A stretch of 64,000 nt of DNA, from assembly GCA_016713335.1 (NCBI GenBank), contig JADJPH010000102.1, forward strand, positions 36,845 to 100,844, given 5' to 3'. Position 1 is the first letter of the stretch; each line of letters starts with the position of its first letter. Of this stretch, positions 1 through 9,983 are shown one piece after another. The stretch is from Candidatus Fredericiella danica. GTDB lineage: Bacteria; Chloroflexota; Anaerolineae; Caldilineales; Caldilineaceae. The notes below the pieces were generated by a model. It had not been told where the DNA came from and ran no database searches. It saw only the letters and a program-made list of their open reading frames with translations. The position numbers and the translations under genes are program-made.

Positions 1-682
1 CCAGTCAAGGTCACCGCCAAAGGGGAGTACAGGGTTCTTGGCGCTCTTGGTCCAGTTGATGCCGTCTGGCGAGGTGGCGTAGCCGATTTGCAGCCGGTCG
101 CCACGCCCCGCGTACCACATGTGGTATTGGCCGTTCCGATAGATTACATTGGGCGATAAGACGTTCAGATCATCCCAACCGGACGTACTCGCCACAAAAA
201 TGGGGTTGTTCGCGTGTTTTGTCCACGTGATGCCGTCCGGCGACGTGGCATAGCCGATCTGGTACCCGCCGCCGTACAGACTTAACCCTGCATACCACAT
301 CTTCCATAACTTGGCATTTGCATCATAGAGGACGCTGGGCGCACCCACGCCTTCGCTATCCCACTCCAAGGCCTACGCCTGGTTCAAGGACCGGCGTTGC
401 GAAGGGCTTTTTCCAGGTCAGCCCATCGGCCGAGATGGCATAGCCGATCTTGGCGCAGGAGTTGTTGCTGCCACTGGCGGCATACCACATGCGATAGCCC
501 GCGCCATCATAGACAACGCGGGCGGAATAGACGCTCCTGTCATCCCACGATCCGTTCTTGCCAAGTGGAATCACGGGATTGCCAACATACTGGAGCCAGG
601 CGCCCATGATCACCGCCAACACGCTGACGGGCACAAGGATCGCCACAGCCACAACCAAAGCAGACACTATCCGGCGCTTCAT
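1..682 (-). CDS. Exported five-bladed beta-propeller (GH43/GH32-like) protein, partial
   Basis: Start ATG at 682 follows AGGAGG at good spacing. The first ~25 residues form a signal peptide or N-terminal anchor (MKRR followed by a long aliphatic run). The rest is a repeating blade pattern, MWYA...IGYA.S.DG..W, seen at least three times, typical of the five-bladed propeller shared by GH43/GH32/GH62 glycosidases and related DUF proteins. The frame changes near 362: after GVGLG the protein continues as DSEGVGAPSVLYDA in another frame, so one extra base is likely. The 3' end lies outside the window. A role in extracellular carbohydrate binding or hydrolysis is inferred; catalytic acids cannot be assigned from this fragment. 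Confidence 0.7.
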
Positions 683-738
683 AGTTTCCTCCTAGACGGT
701 GGTACCGGCCGGGGGGCTGCGTGCAGCAAACGGCGGAT

Positions 739-760
739 GGCGAGGTGCCATCACCTCGCC
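739..760. repeat. Short perfect hairpin between convergent gene ends
   Basis: GGCGAGGTG and CACCTCGCC form a 9-bp stem with a 4-nt loop. It lies just downstream of the DUF333 lipoprotein gene (minus strand) and may end its transcript, but there is no T tract. The same two arms recur at 12932-12967. Confidence 0.5.
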
Positions 761-852
761 CTAGGCTATCACCGAATTTGGATCAGCACACCGGCAAAAT
801 GTCTGATAATTGCAACTTAATTATGCGTGGATTGGAGGAGATGAGGTGCCTT

Positions 853-1647
853 TTACGGCTTGCACTCCCCGCGGAAATACGCCCACTCTTCGCATTCGTT
901 CCCATTGTCAAAGACGCAATAGCCGACTTCGCCGTTGGCTTCCTGCCGGATCTCGGAACTGCCGCCGTTTTCGGTGCAATAGACCGACGCGGGATTGGCC
1001 ATGTTGGCTTCAGGGGTGGCGTTGGCCGGTTCGCATTCATTGCGGTAGTAGGCCCACTCTTCACATTGGCTGCCGTCCGGGAATACGCAGTAGCCGACAT
1101 CACCACCGGTCTCGGCTACGATCTTCGATTCGCCGCCCTGTTCAACGCAGTAGGCGGATGCCGGATTCACCATGTTGGCTTCCGGCGTGGGCTGGTCGGG
1201 TGAGCAGTCACCGCGGAAGAATGCCCATTCATCACACTCGGCGCCATTGGCGAAGATGCAGACGCCATACTCGCCGCCATCCGCATCGGTGCGCGTTTCC
1301 TCGGTGCCACCGTTCTCTGTGCAGAAAACAGAGGCGGGATTGGGCATGCCGATGATCGCGGGCGTTGCCTGCGCCTCGCCGGCCTTGCACTCGCCGCGCA
1401 TGAACGCCCACTCTTCGCATTCGCTGCCATCCGGGAATACACAATAGCCGACCTCGCCCCCGCTGGCGTCCTTGCGGATGTCCAAGGTTCCCCCATTGTC
1501 GACGCAGTTCACCGACGCAGGATTGGCCATGCCGGCGTTCTCCCCAGCTTGCGCCGGTTCGGCTGCGCGGGGCTCAATGGGGCGACAACCCGCCAACCAC
1601 ACCATTGCGATCATCAAAAACAGCACCACCACCGCATTGCGACGCAT
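853..1647 (-). CDS. Lipoprotein with four tandem DUF333 repeats
   Basis: A 264-aa protein with a type II signal peptide: hydrophobic stretch at residues 5-20 and lipobox LAGC with Cys21. The mature part has four copies of a ~50-residue DUF333 (PF03891) unit. Each begins (M)xNPAxxxC, has a GG, then GxVGYCVFPDGSxCEEWA and ends RxEC, with paired cysteines that may form disulfides. Linkers are short and rich in A, T, P and E. DUF333 proteins are often labelled putative hemolysin or Kazal-like, and their function is not established. Single-copy DUF333 proteins are usually ~80-110 aa, so four copies is unusual. AGGGAG lies upstream of the ATG. The gene is intact, unlike several neighbours. Confidence 0.85.
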   Translation of the reverse strand: MRRNAVVVLFLMIAMVWLAGCRPIEPRAAEPAQAGENAGMANPASVNCVDNGGTLDIRKDASGGEVGYCVFPDGSECEEWAFMRGECKAGEAQATPAIIGMPNPASVFCTENGGTEETRTDADGGEYGVCIFANGAECDEWAFFRGDCSPDQPTPEANMVNPASAYCVEQGGESKIVAETGGDVGYCVFPDGSQCEEWAYYRNECEPANATPEANMANPASVYCTENGGSSEIRQEANGEVGYCVFDNGNECEEWAYFRGECKP

Positions 1648-1840
1648 GATCGAAGTCTCCCTTCAAAGCTGAAGATAGAATTAAGCCAACAACCTATAGG
1701 ACGGATAGCGCCTTGATGAAGTTCCATTCATTGACCGTTGACAATTGACAATTTTCTCTCGCCCCAATCGCACCCCATTTCCCCATAAAATTGCGATTCG
1801 CTCCCCCTATGCTATGCTTCTTCTTCACAATATCACGCAC

Positions 1841-1933
<93 letters not shown>

Positions 1934-1940
1934 ATAGCAT

Positions 1941-1974
1941 GAAGCTCCGGCAAATTGCCGGAGCTTCATCTTTT
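1941..1974 (+). terminator. Intrinsic terminator after tRNA-Ser
   Basis: A 12-13-bp nearly perfect stem, GAAGCTCCGGCAA / TTGCCGGAGCTTC, followed by ATCTTTT. It ends the tRNA transcript and may also serve the opposite strand, since the M28 peptidase gene ends just beyond it. Confidence 0.85.
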
Positions 1975-1993
1975 CTGCAGGCCGGTCTGTCGT

Positions 1994-4088
1994 TCAACGC
2001 TCGACGGCAGGCAGGTAGACATCCCACGTCACACCACCTACCTCAGGTCCCGGCGTCTCCACCTCAGGCAGCAACACCGGACCGTCGTCAGCCTCACCCA
2101 GCACCGTCTGGCTGCAGCCGCCCAGGAAAACCCGGTCCACATACCCCCACTTCTGCGTACCCGACCCATTGTTGTAGACATTGAAGTAAATCACCACCGT
2201 CTGCCCCCGATAGGCCGAAAGGTCAAAGGTGCGCAGCACCCACTTGCCGTCGCCCACCACGTAACGGCGCTCAAGCGTCGCCAGATACTTGTAGCTGCTG
2301 TTGAGCAACAGCGTCTCACGATAGTCATAACCGTCCGCCGGACCATTGCTCAGGAACGCATAGCGCAGCCGCACCGGCGTGGGGGCATTCGCCGGTATGG
2401 TCACCTTTTGAAACACCGTCGAATAGGCAAGCCGATTGGTCACCCCGTTCGGGATGCCAAGCCGTACCGAACGCACGCCATTGTAAACAGGACTAGACAC
2501 GTATCCACCAGGATAGGGTGTGGAGCCAAAACTCCACCACCGTTGTTCTCAAAGTGACCGCTCACGAGCAGATTCGGACAACTCACCGGTGTCTTGGTTG
2601 GCGGCGGGGTCGGTGAACCGCCAAAATTGTAGCCCGCCAGCTCGGCGAGCACGGCCAGCGTCAGCCGGCCGATGCGCGCCACATAGTTGTAGTCAACCCG
2701 GCTCGGCAGGTCACCCGTGTTGTGATAATAAGGGTTGCGATCGCGCACAATGGCATCGTCAAAAAAGTTCTCGATGACCAGGAACGACGCATAGTCGTTG
2801 TCCCAAAATGGGGAGTGATCCGAGAAGCGGCTCGCCGTGGTCGTCTTCCGCTCGAAGACAAGCCCCGTGCCATAGCGCGTGTTCCGCTCCAGATATCCAT
2901 CCGCCAGTGCATTCGACTTTGGCCCCGACGCCGTGTGAATCTCCACCACACGATCGCCGTTGCCATCCCACCCAATCATGTCGAGGTTGATGAAGCCCAT
3001 CACCTGCTCTCCGCGGGCACGAAGCGTCGCCGCATAGACTTTGCTGCCCCACTGCCCCTGTTCCTCACCGGTGAAGTGGATGAAACGCACGGTCACCGCC
3101 GGCTGATTGGCCTTCAGCAGGCGCGCGATCAGCAGTGTATTCGCCGTCCCCGTGGCATTATCGTCGGCGCCAGGCGCCGTGGTGTAGGGTATCTGCGACA
3201 TATTGTCGAGATGACCGCCGACCAGCAACACCTTTTCCGGATTTGCCGTCCCGCGCACCTCGGCGACGACGTTGCGCCCGCTGTAGCTGCCATAAGTCCA
3301 GTTGAAGTAACTCACCGGGATCCCCAGCGCCTGGTAATATTCGTAGACATACTGTTCGGCATCATGCACGCGCGCAGTCAAGGTATGGCGCGTGTTCAAC
3401 GTAATCGCCACCCCGCCGATCGTCGCCGGCGTCTGCCCGCTGAGCCGATCCACCAACGTGCGGAGGTCCGCCTCGGTGAGTTTGGGCAGCAGTGCCGCAA
3501 TGGCAGGGTTTGGGACGGCAGCAACCGCTGCCGGGGCAAACGCGGCATCCCGTGCGGAACCCGGCGGCGCCAGGGCCGCTGCGGTCAACAGCGAAACTTG
3601 CACCCCATTGACGCCAAGGTGATCAACGAGCGCCACCTCATTTGCCGGCGTCGTGGCGACAATCAGCACCCCGCCGACCACGTCGATCACCTCCCCAACC
3701 GGCCGCGCGGCGTCCGCCGCACCTTCAGCGCTCGCATCGACAAGATAGTAGACCTTGCCGGCAGCATTCGCATCCAGCACGTTCACCGTCTCGTTGGCTG
3801 CTGCCAACAGTGCAACATCCCCTGCACCCCGCTGGCAATGAACAGATCCCTGCCGGTGTCTTCGAGCCGCGCATGCAACGTCACCGAGGGCGGCACTGTG
3901 GCCGGCCATTCCCCCTTTGCGGTCTCGAACCGGAACAACACGGGGCCAAAGCCTTTGGTCGCCAGCGCCTCGGCCTGGCTGATGCCCACCCGCGGTGTCG
4001 CGAGCAGACCACCCACCACTACGGCGATCACGCAGAGGGCGATCACGAACGGGCTTACGTATTGAAAGCGGTGTTTTATCGTGTACAT
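1994..4088 (-). CDS. Secreted M28-family zinc aminopeptidase with C-terminal beta-sandwich domain
   Basis: Start ATG at 4088 has GGAGAGG upstream. An N-terminal signal/TM segment is followed by a pro-region and an M28 peptidase domain with all expected metal and catalytic residues: GGHLDNMS (His), PGADDNATG (bridging Asp), TGEEQGQWGS (general base Glu and metal Glu), INLDMIGWD (Asp) and YYHNTGD (His). A Pro/Thr linker (SPTPPPTKTP) leads into a jelly-roll-like module ending DVYLPAVER. Two frame changes, near 3800 and 2510, interrupt an otherwise continuous protein; the second falls between FENNGG and SSPVYNG. It probably releases amino acids from peptides outside the cell. The C-terminal module may bind a surface or serve in export. 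Confidence 0.85.
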
Positions 4089-4344
4089 GTTGCCTCTCCG
4101 CGGCGTTGAAAGCATACTGCAAGTTTGCAATGGGTGCGGCATACTGGTCTTCTGGTAAAGTGGATGCGCTCAGTTGTCGACGCACCGGTTGGCGAATCTA
4201 CAAGGGTTGACGACGACGGTGCAGCAAAGTCGCGCACTTTCATAGTAGAGTTTTGCAGACGGGAGCGTTGAATTGCAAGAATCGGCGGGCGCTTGTAGGA
4301 TGCCCATAGGCGGATCAGCGTCCAGGTGACCCCTGAGGTGACGA

Positions 4345-5822
4345 TTGCGAGTCGACGTCAATACTGAAACTCATTCAATCAGGCGAGATACGCTGCAAAG
4401 GATCGCAGGCGTCATTGCCCTCCTGCTCCTCGCCGGGGCGCTCGCCGTGTTGCCGCTTGACCGGGCCGTGCTGTTGGCCGGCGGGCTGGCTGCACTTGTT
4501 CTGCTCGTACGTTGGCCCTGGCTGATCTGGCTTCCCCTTGCGGCAACGCTCCCTTTCGCCAGCGCCGTAAAATCAGGTCCTGTCAGCGCCGCTGACCTGC
4601 TCTTTGCCGCGGCCATCGTACTCTGGTTCGTGGATGGCGCACGCCGGCGCTCCCCTGCCGCTGCGCACTTCACCGCTCTTCTTGGCCGCCTGCATCTACA
4701 CCGCCGCACTATTTGTATCCTCGTTTGTTGCCGCCGATTTGCCGGAAGCGCTGGCGGAGGTGATAAAATGGGTCGAATTGTGCGCAGTGCTTTTGATTGC
4801 ACCGGCGATGCTGGCCCCGCGCCAGACACGGTGGGTCGCCGCTGCGTTGGTGGCCGGCGCGCTGGGACAGGCATTATTGGGACTTTACCAGTTTATCTTT
4901 CAGATCGGACCTGAGTTCTTTATTGTCTTGGGGCGGTTTATGCGGGCGTACGGCACCTTCGCCCAGCCCAACCCATTTGGGGGCTTCTTGGGCTTGACGT
5001 TGCCGGTCGCCCTGAGCCTTGCCCTGTGGGCCTGGCAGACGCTCGTGCGCCAACGAGGGATGCGCTGGGCCGCGCTGGGCTGGGCGCTCTTTTTCACCCT
5101 GGCGACTGCCGCAGTGGGCGCCGGTCTGCTGGCCAGTTGGAGCCGGGGTGCGTGGCTGGGGGCAGGCGTGAGTGTCATGGTCGTGTTGGTATTGCACAGC
5201 CGGGTTGTTGCCGTGCTGACCGGACTCACCGCCCTGCTGGTTGCCGCCGGGCTGCTGTTGGGTGCGCTGACGCCGAACTTGGTTCCCGCACCGATTGCGG
5301 CACGCGTGCAGGATGTGCCGGCGTATTTTGGACTGACGGATGTACTCAACCAGCCGGTGACGGACGAGAATTTCTCAGTCATCGAACGCGTGGCGCATTG
5401 GGTTGCTGCCCAGCGCATGTGGGAGCAGTCGCCGTGGCTGGGTATTGGGCCGGGCAATTATGCGGTCGTCTATCCAGAGGTGCGGCTGCCGAAGTGGGAA
5501 GAGCCGTTAGGCCACGCCCACAACGTCTACTTGAACGTGCTAGGCGAAACGGGGCTGCTGGGGTTCACCACCTTCCTGGTTTTTCATGGTGACTGCAGTT
5601 GTTTGGACGTGGCGGCAGTTCCGGCAGGCACGGCGCCACGACGCCGCCGAAGCCGCATGGGTGGCCGCACTGGCGGTCGGTCTGTTGGGCATGCTGGCGC
5701 ATCTGACGCTGCACAACGTTGTGGACAACCTGTTTGTGCAGGGCATGGTACTCTATCTCGGCCTATGGTTTGCGCTACTGCCCGTTGGCGGCAGGAACGG
5801 CGCAATTGACTTGAATGCATGA
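4345..5822 (+). CDS. O-antigen ligase/polymerase-like membrane protein (Wzy/WaaL family)
   Basis: The likely start is TTG at 4345 with GAGGTG just upstream. About ten hydrophobic helices are visible across three reading frames, with frame changes near 4660 and 5590. The family signature regions are present: RAYGTFAQPNPFGGFLG, LASWSRGAWLG, and a large outer loop ending in PWLGIGPGNYAVVYPE and AHNVYLNVLGETGLLGF. These match the Wzy_C (PF04932) domain, which joins or polymerises lipid-linked oligosaccharides at the outer face of the membrane. It is followed by GtrA and a GT4 enzyme on the same strand, which supports a role in surface polysaccharide or glycolipid synthesis. Confidence 0.8.
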
Positions 5823-5873
5823 TCGTCGTAACTCATGCATGGGGGTCATTCGTTCTTATTCTTGGAGTGGATC

Positions 5874-6356
5874 TTGAGCGCATTGCAATCTCTGCCGATC
5901 AGCGATACGAATCGTCGTGAAATGAAGCGGTTTATCAAGTTTTCCATCGTCGGCGTGGCCGGGATGGCCACCCATCTGACGATTTTGAACTTGCTCCTCT
6001 TCTTCGCACACTTCGCGCCGATCGTCGCCAATGCAATTGGCTTTAGCGCGGCTGTTGTGCAGAACTTCTTCCTCAATCGCAACTGGACGTTTCCAGAGAC
6101 TCGCAACCGGCAGGCAGGCAAACAGTTGCTGCAGTTTGCGGCGGTCAGTGTGGCCGGGCTTCTCATCAATTCGACGGTTTTCTTCGTCGTCCATACGCTG
6201 ACCGAACCATTCTTCCTGGCATCGATCCAAGATCCTCAACTGTTCAAGTTTGTCAGCGTGAATTTCGCCACGGCGTGCGCGATCCTGGTGACGCTGTTCT
6301 GGAACTTCACCGTCAACCGGCTGTGGACCTTCCGCAGTCATGAGCCAAGACGTTAA
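5874..6356 (+). CDS. GtrA family membrane protein
   Basis: GtrA-like proteins are four-helix membrane proteins thought to flip or present polyprenyl-phosphate sugars. Here the core KFSIVGVAGMATHLTILNLL, FFLNRNWTF and FWNFTVNRLWTF is present, the last two being the paired N-R-xWTF motifs of the family (PF04138). I chose TTG at 5874 because GGAG lies six bases upstream. ATG at 5835 and ATG at 5922 are alternatives in the same frame. The gene sits between the O-antigen ligase-like gene and a GT4 glycosyltransferase, so it likely supplies lipid-linked sugar to the same pathway. It is intact. Confidence 0.85.
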   Translation: MSALQSLPISDTNRREMKRFIKFSIVGVAGMATHLTILNLLLFFAHFAPIVANAIGFSAAVVQNFFLNRNWTFPETRNRQAGKQLLQFAAVSVAGLLINSTVFFVVHTLTEPFFLASIQDPQLFKFVSVNFATACAILVTLFWNFTVNRLWTFRSHEPRR

Positions 6357-6383
6357 TTCGTAACGCGTCCATTCCGGCGCTCA

Positions 6384-7581
6384 ATGACCACGATTACGAT
6401 CGACTACACCCCGGCAATTCGGCAACAGGCGGGCATCGGCCGGATCATCCGCGGCCAGGTGCAGGCATTAATCGCCGCCAATCCGGGGTATGACTTACGG
6501 CTCTTTGTGGTCGGGCGCATCGATGAAGAGGCGCGCCGGTGCGCACCGCTGCCGATCGCATCCACCCCACTGGATGAGCGCAACATGGTGCGCCTCTGGC
6601 ACCGGGCGGGCAGCCCGTGGCCACGAGTTGACTGGTTCACCCGCGTCAAGTCCGATCTCCTGCACGCCACGGACTTTGTCCTGCCCCCCACAAACGCCCG
6701 GCGCACCCTTGTAACCGTACACGACCTCGCCTTCCTCTACTATCCCGATGCCGCCATGCCGGGTCTACAGCGCTACTTGAACGTGGTCGTACCTCGCAGC
6801 GTCCACCGCGCCGATGCCCTGATCGCCGACAGCCAGAACACGGCGCGCGATCTCGTCGAAAGATGGCAGGTCCCGGCCGAGACCATCACAGTTGTGCAGG
6901 GCGGCGTCGACCATGACCATTTCCAGCCCGTCACCGGCGAGGAACGGTTATGCGCCGTCAGAACGCGCTACCAGATCGGGGAGCGGCCATTCATCCTGGG
7001 GCTGAGCCGGCTCGAACCGCGCAAGAATTTTGTCCGCCTGATCGAAGCATTCCACCAGGCGCGGCAGGAAGCAAAATTGCCCCACCGCCTGGTCATTGGG
7101 GGCAGCAAAGGCTGGCTATACGACGAAATCTTTACGCGTGTCCAGGAACTTGGCCTGGAAGACGACGTGCTGTTTCCCGGCTTCATTGATGACGCCGATC
7201 TCCCGGCACTCTACAGTGCCGCCGAGTTTTTTGCTTATCCCTCGTTGTATGAGGGCTTTGGCCTGCCCATCGTCGAAGCACTGGCCTGCGGTGCGCCGGT
7301 GTTGACCGGTGACAACTCCTGCCTCCCAGGCGGGCGGCGCCGGCGCAATTTATGTTAATGCTGCCCGCAGCGAAAGCATCGCCTACGGGATCATGCGGCT
7401 GGCCACCGATGACGGGCTCCGCAGGCAGTTGCGGACCGCCGGTCAAGCCCATGCTGCGACCTTTACCTGGGAAAACAGCGCCCGCCAATTGCTGGCAGCC
7501 TATCAGCGCGTACAGAAGCTGAAGTACTCGGGGCAAACCAAAGGCAACACTTTAATACGCATAGCTGTTGCTCCGCGCTGA
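6384..7581 (+). CDS. Glycosyltransferase family 4 (GT-B fold)
   Basis: ATG at 6384 opens MTTITIDYTPAIRQQAGIGR, with the glycine-rich N-terminal acceptor loop of GT4 enzymes. The donor-binding half is clear: ILGLSRLEPRKNF, LVIGGSKGW, the sugar-nucleotide region FPGFIDDADLPALYSAA, and the EX7E motif in EGFGLPIVE, followed by GAPVLTGDNSCLPE. The frame changes near 7325 and the protein continues SLPEAGGAGAIYVN to its natural end AAYQRVQK. It transfers a sugar from an activated donor, but donor and acceptor cannot be told from sequence. It probably acts with the preceding GtrA and ligase-like genes. Confidence 0.88.
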
Positions 7582-7610
7582 GGAGCCGGCCATTGACATG
7601 ACCGGCTCCT
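7581..7610 (+). terminator. Hairpin ending the polysaccharide gene run
   Basis: AGGAGCCGG and CCGGCTCCT form a 9-bp GC-rich stem with a 12-nt loop directly at the stop codon of the GT4 gene. No T tract follows, so intrinsic termination is only probable. The next gene is convergent. Confidence 0.5.
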
Positions 7611-7706
7611 CACAGTATCGCGCCGCTAGTGATGGGTCTGTTGCGTCCGACCGCACGGCAGTTTCATGGAGCGTGATACTCAGCCGGCAGCAGCTACAAA
7701 CCTTTC

Positions 7707-8111
7707 CTAGTTCCTGCCGTCACCGAGCATTTCGTGCGCGTATTGCTGCATGTCACCAACCCCCTTGTGGACGCTCTCCTGTACACTGTCGGTGAACTGG
7801 TGAGTCTTTTCACCTGCGTCAGTGACCATCTCGCTCATGCCTTCAGCCGCCTGGTGGCGCATCTTCTCGCCTTGCTTCTGGATCTGATGTCGCGTCTGCT
7901 TGCCGGAGCGCGGCGCCATTAGCAACATCGCCATCCCGCCGGTCAGACCGCCAAGCAGCAGCCCGGACCCAAAGATCAGTAGCCGCACGATGCCGGATCC
8001 TCCACCCTCGTGGCTGTCTTCGGTGTGGTTGCTATCGTGTTGAGCCCTGCCGTCATTCTTGCTCTCACTCTTACTTTCGATCTTGCTGTCACTGTTGTGT
8101 TTGTTGCTCAT
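7707..8111 (-). CDS. YtxH domain-containing stress protein
   Basis: A 134-aa protein. A very polar Ser/Lys/His-rich N-terminus (~40 residues) is followed by one membrane segment with glycine zipper (FGSGLLLGGLTGGMAMLLMAP) and RSGKQTRHQIQ, the YtxH (PF12732) signature, then an amphipathic helical tail rich in Gln, Glu, His and Lys. YtxH proteins of Bacillus are general-stress membrane-anchored proteins of unknown biochemical role. AGGAG precedes the ATG at 8111. It is the last gene of a co-oriented run that includes bacterioferritin, an LEA-like protein and a GlsB-like protein, all typical of stress regulons. Confidence 0.8.
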   Translation of the reverse strand: MSNKHNSDSKIESKSESKNDGRAQHDSNHTEDSHEGGGSGIVRLLIFGSGLLLGGLTGGMAMLLMAPRSGKQTRHQIQKQGEKMRHQAAEGMSEMVTDAGEKTHQFTDSVQESVHKGVGDMQQYAHEMLGDGRN

Positions 8112-8225
8112 GTCTGTCTCCTACCAATATACTTCTTGTTACCAACACCGGATGCGGCGTTCTGCCGCCCACCAACGACCCCGGGCGATACCGGTGCGTT
8201 GCGGATGTCTTTGACGCTCAGGAAG

Positions 8226-8703
8226 CTAGCCGGCGGCGCCAGTGGCCTGGTTGGCCAAGTAGTTCTCGACGCCCATCTGTTCGATCTGAGAACGTTGGAC
8301 TTCGGCCCAGTCCACGTGCCCCTCCTCCATTTTGAGAATTGTGAGCAGAAGATCGGCAGTGGCCTGGTCAGCCACTTCATGGGCAAGTCCGATGGCGTTG
8401 TTATACGCGTAGATCGCCCCCAACTCGTCATCCTGATCGTTGCTCACAATTTCCTGCACGGTCTGGCCAATTCTGATCGGGTTAAGCTTGGCGACAGCAG
8501 GCACACCCTCCAGGAACAGAATCCGCTTGATGAGCCATTCGGCGTGATGCATTTCATCAAGCGCCTGGTGCTCAATTGCTTTGTGGAGTTTGTCGTATCC
8601 CCAGTTGTCGCATCTCAGAGTGCACCATATATTGGCTGATCGCGGTGAGTTCATCGGCCAAAAGTTGGTTGAGTGCGGCGACGACTTTTTCATTACCTTT
8701 CAT
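8226..8703 (-). CDS. bfr: Bacterioferritin
   Basis: Start ATG at 8703 follows AAGGAG. The N-terminus MKGNEKVVAALNQLLADEL matches bacterioferritin. A single-base frame change near 8611 lies between HSEM and CDNWGYDKLHKAI; the joined protein is ~158 aa, the usual length. Ferroxidase ligands are visible: ADELTAISQY (Glu18), DEMHHAEW (Glu51 and His54), DDELGAIYAYNNAI (Glu94 region) and MEEGHVDWAE (Glu127, His130). Met52, the haem ligand between subunits, is present in DEMHH. It stores iron as ferric mineral and limits Fenton chemistry. It sits among other stress genes. Confidence 0.92.
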
Positions 8704-8795
8704 CTTGATCTCCTTGTCAGACTGGATTGTGTCAGAGTTCCGGCGAGTACGAACGCGTCCCGGGCAACTACGGCGGCAGTCCGCGGTCCCGGGCA

Positions 8796-9205
8796 TCACC
8801 GCGTCCAAGTAGCGCTTGTGGGACAGCCCTTGAGGAGGAAGGCATCTGCTCGGCAGCAAGAATCGACCCTCGATCTGTGGCATACATCGTCAGCATTACG
8901 ATTCTGATCATGGCCACCCGCTGCTTGATAGTCTTGATCGTCGAGATTCCGTCCATATCAGACACCAGGGCAGACAGTGTGTGCGTCTGCAAATCCATCA
9001 CCACGACATCGGGGTGGAGCGCCAAAATCTGCTCAACTACCCGCGCGCCATTCTCTGCTTCGCCGACGACCTCAATGAAGACGGGATCGGCACGACCTGC
9101 TTGTTCGGTGTGGTCGACGGCGCTCAACCGCATTGCCGATAGCAGCGCTTCCAGGCTATGCCGAGCTCTCGGCTGGTCATCGGCGATAAGCACTCGAATG
9201 GACAC
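8796..9205 (-). CDS. Stand-alone receiver (REC) domain protein, divergent
   Basis: ATG at 9205 with GGGAGA upstream. It begins MSIRVLIADDQPRARHSL with the acidic pair, has VVMDLQ with the probable phospho-acceptor Asp, MLTMYA with the conserved Thr and, after a one-base frame change near 8848, GADAFLLKG with the conserved Lys, ending ATWTR. It has no output domain. Two insertions relative to typical CheY/NarL receivers are visible: about twelve residues before VVGEAENG, and about seven between the acceptor Asp and DMDG. The gene lies 24 nt after the PAP2 gene and ahead of bacterioferritin, so it may relay signals for this stress cluster. Loss of a DNA-binding domain by further frame change was considered, but the frame ends cleanly. 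Confidence 0.72.
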
Positions 9206-9229
9206 ATTGATTTCTCCCGTGGTCGAACT

Positions 9230-9950
9230 CTACAACCCATAGCCAAAGACGATTGAGCCAAGTAGACCCCATGCACTCCCGAGGATAGCCCCTGCCAACA
9301 CGTCCCGTGGGTAGTGCGCTCCCACGTATATGCGCGTAATGCCCACCAGCACCGCAATTGCATATAACAGGCAGGCTACCCCTACGCCCCGGACGAAAAT
9401 ACGCTGCCATCAGCGTTGCGATAAAGAAGGCCTGGCTGGTGTGCCCGCTCGGAAATGAACGCCCACCTTCTTGATGGCCAACGATGCGCGCCTCGCTTAG
9501 ACCGATGAAAGGTCGCCCCCGCTTTACCAACAATTTCACGAATTCGACCACCAGCCATAGCGTCAACGCGCCGAAGACCAGCTCATAAGCTAGTAAACGC
9601 TCTCCGGCGAAGAACAAGGCGAAGGCAAGCACTACCATGGCGATGCTGTTGCCAATTTGGGTGATGCCGGTCATCAGCATGTCCAGCCAGGCTGGGCGGC
9701 GTCCGCGCGTGTTGAAGAACAAGAAGGCTGTGGTGTCCATATGTTGGCTCGTCGACCATAGGATCAAGAGAGCGAGCAAGCTGCTTCCTAAAGTGATGCT
9801 GGCCAGGATGCCTTGCGCCTCCAGCCCACGCCAGAAGAAATTCCGTACGTAGGGTGGCAACCAAACCAGAAAAAGCATCAAGCCGGCCGAGAGCACCATC
9901 AGCCAGACAAACGCACGGTTGAGACTCACCCAAAGGGTCAGGCGCTCCAT
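9230..9950 (-). CDS. PAP2 family membrane lipid phosphatase
   Basis: The three motifs of the phosphatidic acid phosphatase 2 family are present: KLLVKRGRP (motif 1), SFPSGHTSQA (motif 2) and, after a frame change near 9380, TRIYVGAHYPRDVLAG (motif 3, with catalytic His and Asp). About six hydrophobic helices surround them. The corrected reading ends GSIVFGYGL at 9230. Such enzymes remove phosphate from phosphatidate, diacylglycerol pyrophosphate or undecaprenyl pyrophosphate at the membrane. The gene follows a diacylglycerol-kinase-like gene by 33 nt, so the two may form an opposed kinase/phosphatase pair in lipid turnover (inference). The ATG at 9950 has only a distant GGAG. Confidence 0.85.
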
Positions 9951-9983
9951 GCACTCAACTGCTCCACTCGCGTCAAGCGAATC

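Noticed and set aside
721..1203. Plus-strand ORF opposite the DUF333 gene
   Set aside because: Shadow of the four-repeat lipoprotein, with repeat periodicity copied from it.
2722..4065. Long plus-strand ORF of 447 codons opposite the M28 peptidase
   Set aside because: Arg/His/Pro-rich shadow of the peptidase codons; the minus strand has clear catalytic motifs, signal peptide and RBS.
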